Shown here: piece after piece, positions 58,936-64,000 of the stretch | Position numbering within the stretch: position 1 is the first letter of the stretch | Layout: every line of letters starts with the position of its first letter | DNA from: Bacteroides finegoldii DSM 17565 | GTDB taxonomy: Bacteria; Bacteroidota; Bacteroidia; Bacteroidales; Bacteroidaceae | DNA: 64,000 bases | Assembly: GCF_000156195.1 (NCBI RefSeq) | Contig: NZ_GG688321.1 | Coordinates: forward strand, 100,174 to 164,173 | Direction of reading: 5' to 3' | The notes under the pieces: generated by a model | Told to the model about the DNA's origin: nothing | The model's database searches: none | The model's input: only the letters and a program-made list of their open reading frames with translations | Program-made: the position numbers and the translations under genes

Positions 58936-59346
58936 ATGAAAGGGAAAAAAAGAATCATAGTAACTCTGCTGTTTTTTATCAACATTATCATGTTGGTGGC
59001 AGCCGTTATTCCCCATCATCACCACCCTAACGGAATGATTTGCATGAAGCAGGACTTGCCCGTAGAGCAACAATGCCCCAAGCACCATCATCATCCGGAG
59101 AGCGACGCCTGTTGCAACAGCGAGTGTCTGACACGCTTTCAGTCGTCCATCCCATCCATACACAGCTATAGCAGTCCGGATTATGTATTTATCGCTACGC
59201 TGTTCACCGATGTCATTATCGAACATTTACTACGCCCGCAGGAGAAACGGGTAAAGAACTATTACGTCTTCCGAGACTCTCTGCATAGCACGGATTTCTA
59301 CCGTGCCACCTCGCTTCGCGCACCTCCCTACTCTGTTTTCGCTTAA
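58936..59346 (+). CDS. Histidine-rich exported protein of the metal efflux locus
   Basis: 136 residues from the ATG at 58936; a TTG at 58927 is inside the promoter. Membrane or signal segment 'IIVTLLFFINIIMLVAAVI' then 'PHHHHPNG', 'PKHHHHPES' and 'DACCNSEC', a metal-binding pattern. I recall similar small His-rich proteins preceding CusB/CusA genes in Bacteroidetes. Likely a metal sensor or chaperone; specificity unknown. Confidence 0.75.
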   Translation: MKGKKRIIVTLLFFINIIMLVAAVIPHHHHPNGMICMKQDLPVEQQCPKHHHHPESDACCNSECLTRFQSSIPSIHSYSSPDYVFIATLFTDVIIEHLLRPQEKRVKNYYVFRDSLHSTDFYRATSLRAPPYSVFA

Positions 59347-59354
59347 AAACGCTC

Positions 59355-59406
59355 TTGCAAGTCAGTTGCAAAGGCGTTGTAGCTAATCTTTGCAAGCCAG
59401 TTGCAA
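59355..59406. promoter_or_regulatory. TTGCAA-based direct repeats upstream of the efflux genes
   Basis: TTGCAAG(T/C)CAGTTGCAA occurs at 59355-59371 and 59390-59406, 35 bp apart, just upstream of the -7 element at 59418. Each contains two palindromic TTGCAA half-sites. Candidate operator for a metal-responsive regulator. Confidence 0.55.
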
Positions 59407-59417
59407 GAACCTTGCCG

Positions 59418-59425
59418 TATTTTTG
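59418..59425 (+). promoter_or_regulatory. -7 element of the efflux operon
   Basis: TATTTTTG matches TAnnTTTG, 58 bp before the adaptor gene ATG at 59484. Confidence 0.65.
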
Positions 59426-59483
59426 CAGTATGAATCTGCAACAACAAAAAGAAAACAAAAAACTTAAGTAGGAAATATCATTT

Positions 59484-60719
59484 ATGAAGAAACTTATTTT
59501 TTTCGGAGTGCTGGGTTTATTTATCCTTGCCTCTTGTAATAGTACCGTCACACATACACACAACGAGCATGATCATGAGGCGGAAGGACATAATCATGCC
59601 ACAGAAGATCACGACCACAGCGCCCACGGGGATGAATCCGGTGAAGGGCACAGTCACGAAACAGCAGGCAGCCACCTCGAAACGACCGAAGCACATAGTG
59701 ACGAGATCATCCTTCCGAAAGTGAAAGCCGAAGCAGCCGGAGTAAAGGCTAGTATCATCGAGCCCGCTCCTTTCCAACAGGTCATTAAAACCAGTGGACA
59801 AGTACTTGCTGCTCAGGGGGACGAATCGGTTGCCGTAGCTACCGTAGCTGGCGTTGTTTCTTTTCGTGGAAAAGTGACGGAAGGAATGAGCGTCGGCAGC
59901 GGCACACCGTTGGTCACCATTTCTTCAAACAATATAGCCGACGGTGACCCGGTGCAACGTGCCCGCATCGCCTACGAGGTGTCGAAAAAAGAGTACGAAC
60001 GGATGAAAGCCCTTGTCAAAAACAAAATCGTATCCGACAAGGAGTTTGCACAGGCGGAGCAGAATTACGAGAACGCCCGCATCAGCTACGAGGCCCTTTC
60101 GAAGAACCATTCGGCTATCGGACAAAATATCACAGCTCCCATCGCAGGCTATGTGAAAAGTATACTGGTGAAAGAGGGGGACTACGTGACCATCGGACAA
60201 CCACTGGTTAGCGTGACGCAGAACCGCCGTCTGTTCCTCCGCGCCGAAGTGTCGGAAAAGTACTACCCGTACCTCCGCACAATCAGCTCCGCCAATTTCC
60301 AGACTCCTTATAATAATAAGGTATACGAACTGCAAGCGCTCAACGGCAAACTCCTCTCTTTCGGGAAAACTGCCGGAGACAATTCTTTCTACGTGCCTGT
60401 CACCTTCGAGTTCGATAACAAAGGTGAAGTGATTCCCGGCTCATTCGTAGAGGTTTTCCTGCTCTCGTCGCCAATGGAAAACGTAATTTCCCTTCCACGC
60501 ACCGCATTGACGGAGGAACAAGGAAGCTACTTTGTATATCTGCAACTGGATGAGGAAGGGTACAAGAAACAGGAAGTGACCGTAGGAGCCGACAACGGAA
60601 AAAATGTCCAGATCCTGTCCGGCGTGAAAGCGGGCGACCGCGTTGTGACCGAAGGAGCGTACCAGGTAAGACTGGCCAGTGCAAGCAATGCCATCCCCGC
60701 ACACAGCCATGAACACTGA
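59484..60719 (+). CDS. RND efflux periplasmic adaptor (CusB/CzcB-like)
   Basis: 411 residues. Lipobox 'FILASCNSTV' (Cys about 18) followed by a His/Asp/Glu-rich segment ('HTHNEHDHEAEGHNHA', about 24-65) suited to metal binding. Then a membrane-fusion-protein core: lipoyl halves ('VSFRGKVTEGMSVGSGTPLV' and 'ITAPIAGYVKSILVKEGDYV'), a helical hairpin (about 155-205) and a barrel ('NVQILSGVKAGDRVVTEGAY'). It links the inner-membrane pump to the outer-membrane channel. Confidence 0.92.
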   Translation: MKKLIFFGVLGLFILASCNSTVTHTHNEHDHEAEGHNHATEDHDHSAHGDESGEGHSHETAGSHLETTEAHSDEIILPKVKAEAAGVKASIIEPAPFQQVIKTSGQVLAAQGDESVAVATVAGVVSFRGKVTEGMSVGSGTPLVTISSNNIADGDPVQRARIAYEVSKKEYERMKALVKNKIVSDKEFAQAEQNYENARISYEALSKNHSAIGQNITAPIAGYVKSILVKEGDYVTIGQPLVSVTQNRRLFLRAEVSEKYYPYLRTISSANFQTPYNNKVYELQALNGKLLSFGKTAGDNSFYVPVTFEFDNKGEVIPGSFVEVFLLSSPMENVISLPRTALTEEQGSYFVYLQLDEEGYKKQEVTVGADNGKNVQILSGVKAGDRVVTEGAYQVRLASASNAIPAHSHEH

Positions 60720-60778
60720 TTAAATGAAGAATGAATCTTCATCCTTAATTCCTCATTCATAATTCTTAATTTAAAAAG

Positions 60779-63700
60779 ATGCTTAATAAAATCATACATT
60801 ATTCCCTGCACAACCGGTTGCTGGTGCTCTGCGCTTCCATTCTTCTGCTCATTGCGGGGAGCTATACTGCCATGCACACGGAAGTAGACGTGTTTCCCGA
60901 CCTCAACGCGCCTACGGTTGTCATCATGACCGAAGCCAATGGTATGGCCGCCGAAGAGGTTGAACAACTCGTGACTTTCCCTGTGGAAACTGCCGTAAAC
61001 GGAGCTACCGGCGTACGCCGTGTCCGTTCTTCTTCCACCAATGGTTTTTCTGTTGTCTGGGTGGAATTCGACTGGGGAACAGATATTTATCTTGCCCGGC
61101 AGATTGTGAGTGAAAAGCTCGCTGTAGTCAGTGAATCGCTTCCGGTCAACGTTGGAAAACCGACACTCGGCCCGCAATCTTCTATTCTGGGCGAAATGCT
61201 CATTGTCGGGCTGACGGCCGACTCTACCTCCATGCTCGACCTCCGTACGATTGCCGACTGGACTATCCGTCCGCGTCTGCTGTCTACCGGAGGAGTGGCG
61301 CAAGTAGCGGTGCTCGGAGGAGACATCAAAGAGTACCAGATTCAGCTTGATCCCGAGCGGATGCGTCACTACGGCGTTTCGATGGGTGAGGTGATGGCGG
61401 TGACGCAAGACATGAACCTGAACGCCAACGGCGGAGTGCTTTACGAATTCGGAAATGAATATATAGTGCGAGGCGTGCTTTCCACCACTCAGACGGAACA
61501 GCTCGGCAAGGCGGTGGTAAAGACGGTGAACAACTTTCCTGTCACTCTGGAAGATATAGCAGACGTGGCAATAGGCCCCAAAGCACCCAAATTGGGTACG
61601 GCTTCGGAACGGGGAAAACCTGCCGTCCTGCTGACTGTGACCAAGCAGCCCGCCACCAGTACACTGGAACTGACGGACAAGCTGGAGGCTTCGCTAAAAG
61701 ACCTTCAGAAGAACCTGCCACCGGATGTAAAGGTTTCTACGGACATTTTCCGCCAAAGCCGCTTCATCGAAAGTTCTATCGGCAACGTGAAGAAATCGCT
61801 CTTTGAGGGAGGTATCTTTGTCGTTATCGTTCTGTTCTTGTTTCTGGCAAATGTGCGCACTACGCTTATTTCGCTGGTAACACTGCCTCTCTCACTGCTC
61901 GTTTCGGTCCTGACACTGCATTATATGGGACTGACTATCAACACTATGAGTCTCGGAGGTATGGCAATCGCCATCGGTTCGCTGGTGGACGATGCCATCG
62001 TTGATGTGGAGAACGTATACAAGCGCTTGCGTGAAAACCGGCTGAAAGCGGAAGCGGAAAGATTGAGCACGCTCGAAGTGGTGTTCAACGCCTCGAAGGA
62101 GGTTCGTATGCCGATTTTGAACTCAACTTTAATTATTGTAGTCAGTTTCGTTCCCTTATTTTTCCTGAGTGGCATGGAAGGTCGAATGCTGGTCCCACTG
62201 GGTATTGCTTTCATCGTGGCGTTATTCGCCTCGACGGTGGTAGCATTGACACTGACTCCGGTGCTCTGCTCTTATCTGTTGGGAAGCAACAAGACGAACA
62301 AGGAACTGAAAGAGTCTTTCGTAGCCCGTTGGATGAAAGGGATTTATGAAAAGGCACTGTCTTGGGTGCTGGCGCACAAACGGGTGACACTGGGTGGAAC
62401 TATCGCTCTCTTCATCGTGGCGCTCGGTGTGTTCTTCACGCTGGGACGTAGCTTCCTCCCTTCTTTCAACGAAGGTTCGTTCACAATCAATATCAGTTCT
62501 CTGCCGGGTATCTCGCTGGAAGAGAGCAACAAAATGGGACAGCGCGCGGAAGAGTTGCTGCTGACCATTCCGGAGATACAAACCGTTGCCCGCAAAACGG
62601 GACGTGCCGAACTGGATGAGCACGCATTGGGTGTGAACGTGTCCGAAATTGAGGCTCCGTTTGAACTGGGCGACCGCTCGCGCAGCGAACTGGTGGCGGA
62701 TGTACGTGAAAAGCTGGGCACAATTACAGGAGCAAACATTGAAATCGGACAGCCGATCAGCCACCGGATTGACGCCATGTTGTCCGGTACGAAAGCAAAT
62801 ATTGCCATCAAGCTATTCGGCGACGACCTGAACAAGATGTTTTCCATCGGCAATCAGATCAAAGAGGCGATCGGCGCAATTCCCGGCATCGCCGACCTGA
62901 ATGTGGAACAGCAGATCGAACGTCCGCAGTTAAAAATACAGCCCAAACGCGAAATGCTGGCCAAGTTCGGAATCACACTGCCGGAGTTTTCCGAGTACGT
63001 GAATGTCGCTCTGGCGGGAAAAGTGATCTCGCAGGTGTACGAACAAGGCAAGAGTTTCGACCTGATTGTGAAGGTGAAGAACGACGCCCGTGACGAGATG
63101 GAGAAAATCCGCAACTTGATGGTGGACACGAACGACGGACGCAAAGTCCCCCTAAGCTATGTGGCGGAAGTGACATCGGCTATGGGACCTAACACCATCA
63201 ACCGTGAGAACGTGAAACGGAAAATCGTGATTTCCGCCAACGTTGCCGACCGCGACTTGCGCAGTGTGGTAAACGACATCCGGAAGCAGATCGACGCATC
63301 CGTGCAATTGCCCGAAGGCTACCACATCGAATACGGCGGGCAGTTTGAGAGCGAGCAGGCGGCGAGCAGGACATTAGCGCTGACTTCATTTATCAGTATC
63401 GTTGTGATTTTTCTATTGCTTTATCATGAGTTCCGCAGCGTCAAGGAGTCGGGAGTTATCCTGCTGAACCTGCCGCTCGCGTTGATCGGTGGCGTTTTCG
63501 CATTGGTACTTACAACGGGGGAAGTTAGTATACCCGCTATCATCGGATTCATCTCTCTGTTCGGAATTGCTACCCGTAACGGTATGCTGCTCATCAGCCA
63601 TTACAATCATCTCCAACAAGTGGAGGGGCTGAACGTGTACGACAGCGTGATGCAAGGCTCGCTCGACCGTCTGAACCCGATCCTGATGACGGCTTTGTCT

Positions 63701-63877
63701 TCTGCTCTGGCATTGATTCCTCTGGCTCTGGGAGGTGATCTTCCGGGCAACGAGATTCAGAGTCCGATGGCAAAAGTGATTCTGGGAGGCTTGTTAACTT
63801 CTACTTTCCTGAACGGATTCATCGTCCCGATTGTTTATCTGATGATGCACCGCAAGAAGGCTTCAGCAAGTCTGTAA
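60779..63877 (+). CDS. Heavy-metal RND efflux pump (CusA/CzcA-like)
   Basis: 1032 residues with the RND layout: a membrane helix at the start, a large periplasmic loop, helices 2-6, a second loop and helices 8-12. Typical HME-RND segments include 'VDVFPDLNAPTVVIMTEANG', 'GGMAIAIGSLVDDAIVDVEN' (a D-D pair in the proton relay) and 'FGIATRNGMLLISHYNHLQ'. It exports a divalent or monovalent metal ion driven by protons. The 59-bp gap before it holds an AT-rich short repeat-like sequence. Confidence 0.94.
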   Translation: MLNKIIHYSLHNRLLVLCASILLLIAGSYTAMHTEVDVFPDLNAPTVVIMTEANGMAAEEVEQLVTFPVETAVNGATGVRRVRSSSTNGFSVVWVEFDWGTDIYLARQIVSEKLAVVSESLPVNVGKPTLGPQSSILGEMLIVGLTADSTSMLDLRTIADWTIRPRLLSTGGVAQVAVLGGDIKEYQIQLDPERMRHYGVSMGEVMAVTQDMNLNANGGVLYEFGNEYIVRGVLSTTQTEQLGKAVVKTVNNFPVTLEDIADVAIGPKAPKLGTASERGKPAVLLTVTKQPATSTLELTDKLEASLKDLQKNLPPDVKVSTDIFRQSRFIESSIGNVKKSLFEGGIFVVIVLFLFLANVRTTLISLVTLPLSLLVSVLTLHYMGLTINTMSLGGMAIAIGSLVDDAIVDVENVYKRLRENRLKAEAERLSTLEVVFNASKEVRMPILNSTLIIVVSFVPLFFLSGMEGRMLVPLGIAFIVALFASTVVALTLTPVLCSYLLGSNKTNKELKESFVARWMKGIYEKALSWVLAHKRVTLGGTIALFIVALGVFFTLGRSFLPSFNEGSFTINISSLPGISLEESNKMGQRAEELLLTIPEIQTVARKTGRAELDEHALGVNVSEIEAPFELGDRSRSELVADVREKLGTITGANIEIGQPISHRIDAMLSGTKANIAIKLFGDDLNKMFSIGNQIKEAIGAIPGIADLNVEQQIERPQLKIQPKREMLAKFGITLPEFSEYVNVALAGKVISQVYEQGKSFDLIVKVKNDARDEMEKIRNLMVDTNDGRKVPLSYVAEVTSAMGPNTINRENVKRKIVISANVADRDLRSVVNDIRKQIDASVQLPEGYHIEYGGQFESEQAASRTLALTSFISIVVIFLLLYHEFRSVKESGVILLNLPLALIGGVFALVLTTGEVSIPAIIGFISLFGIATRNGMLLISHYNHLQQVEGLNVYDSVMQGSLDRLNPILMTALSSALALIPLALGGDLPGNEIQSPMAKVILGGLLTSTFLNGFIVPIVYLMMHRKKASASL

Positions 63878-63902
63878 TTGCAATTTACAACCAATAAAGA
63901 AG

Positions 63903-64000
63903 ATGAAAATGAAACAAATCATAACTATCGGCGCGGCACTTCTGCTCCTGAACGCAGGCAGTGCACAAGCCCAGAACAGCATTGAGCAGGTTTTGAGAAA
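63903..64000 (+). CDS. TolC-like outer-membrane efflux protein, N-terminal start (cut by window edge)
   Basis: Starts MKMKQIITIGAALLLLNAGS with a signal peptide ending near 'AQAQ', then 'NSIEQVLR', a TolC-type N-terminus. It is 25 bp after the pump gene, completing the adaptor-pump-channel operon. Only about 32 residues are visible. Confidence 0.75.
   Translation, partial: MKMKQIITIGAALLLLNAGSAQAQNSIEQVLR

Overview
This window is a stretch of a Bacteroides chromosome (species not determinable) carrying one complete-looking Mu-like transposable prophage with a diversity-generating retroelement (DGR). The Bacteroides call rests on the repeated TAnnTTTG -7 promoter element, a SusC/SusD pair, DUF4248/DUF4373-type proteins and a ppk-pit pair typical of the genus. 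Mu-like Bacteroides phages with a DGR are known (Hankyphage is the named example I recall), so the overall system is not new. Several parts look unusual: a head protein fused to a papain-like toxin with a convergent candidate immunity gene, a reverse transcriptase (RT) with an extra C-terminal domain and no visible Avd, a dedicated promoter for the template RNA, a possible pseudoknotted leftward RNA, and a tape-measure gene broken at an A7 run.

Layout. 1-3042: the 3' end of polyphosphate kinase and a PiT phosphate transporter, separated by a structured intergenic repeat. About 3057-45956: the prophage. Its ends are marked by a 27-bp inverted repeat and four CGAAGCG(G/T)T boxes; exact termini and target duplication were not resolved. 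The left end holds a small moron gene with its own promoter and terminator, then a leftward S24-type repressor facing a rightward early promoter. Early and middle genes (4958-12766) run rightward: small regulators, MuA-like transposase, MuB-like ATPase, a RecA-like ATPase, a DUF4406-like protein and a DUF3164-like protein, ending at a strong terminator. A small HTH gene with its own promoter (12877) may be the late activator. Late genes diverge from about 19.85-20.03 kb. Leftward run the terminase subunits, gp36-like protein, portal, MuF-toxin and tail completion proteins. Rightward run the head protease, capsid, lysis genes, tail tube, frameshifted chaperone, tape measure, baseplate or tip proteins and a 2183-residue fibre ending in the DGR variable repeat. 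The right end carries the template repeat, RT, a structured RNA, a second small HTH gene, a thymidylate-synthase-like protein and an adenine methyltransferase.

45957-50834: a host accessory cluster (HU-like protein, DUF4248, SH3-like, NUMOD4/HNH, amidase, DUF4373). 51050-56446: a SusC/SusD/lipoprotein uptake operon. 56503-58872: a palindromic repeat, a stand-alone response regulator, 21-bp tandem repeats and an ABC-F ATPase. 58922-64000: a heavy-metal efflux locus (His-rich exported protein, CusB/CzcB-like adaptor, CusA/CzcA-like pump, and the start of the TolC-like partner, cut by the window edge).

How it works together (inference). The repressor keeps early genes off. Induction expresses transposase and ATPase for replicative transposition, then activators turn on divergent late operons that lack host-type promoters. 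In the lysogen only morons with host-type promoters are expected to be on: the 80-residue left-end gene, the candidate immunity gene, the DGR template RNA and the right-end modification genes. The DGR rewrites adenine-encoded codons in the C-type-lectin-like tip of the fibre, which would change receptor range.
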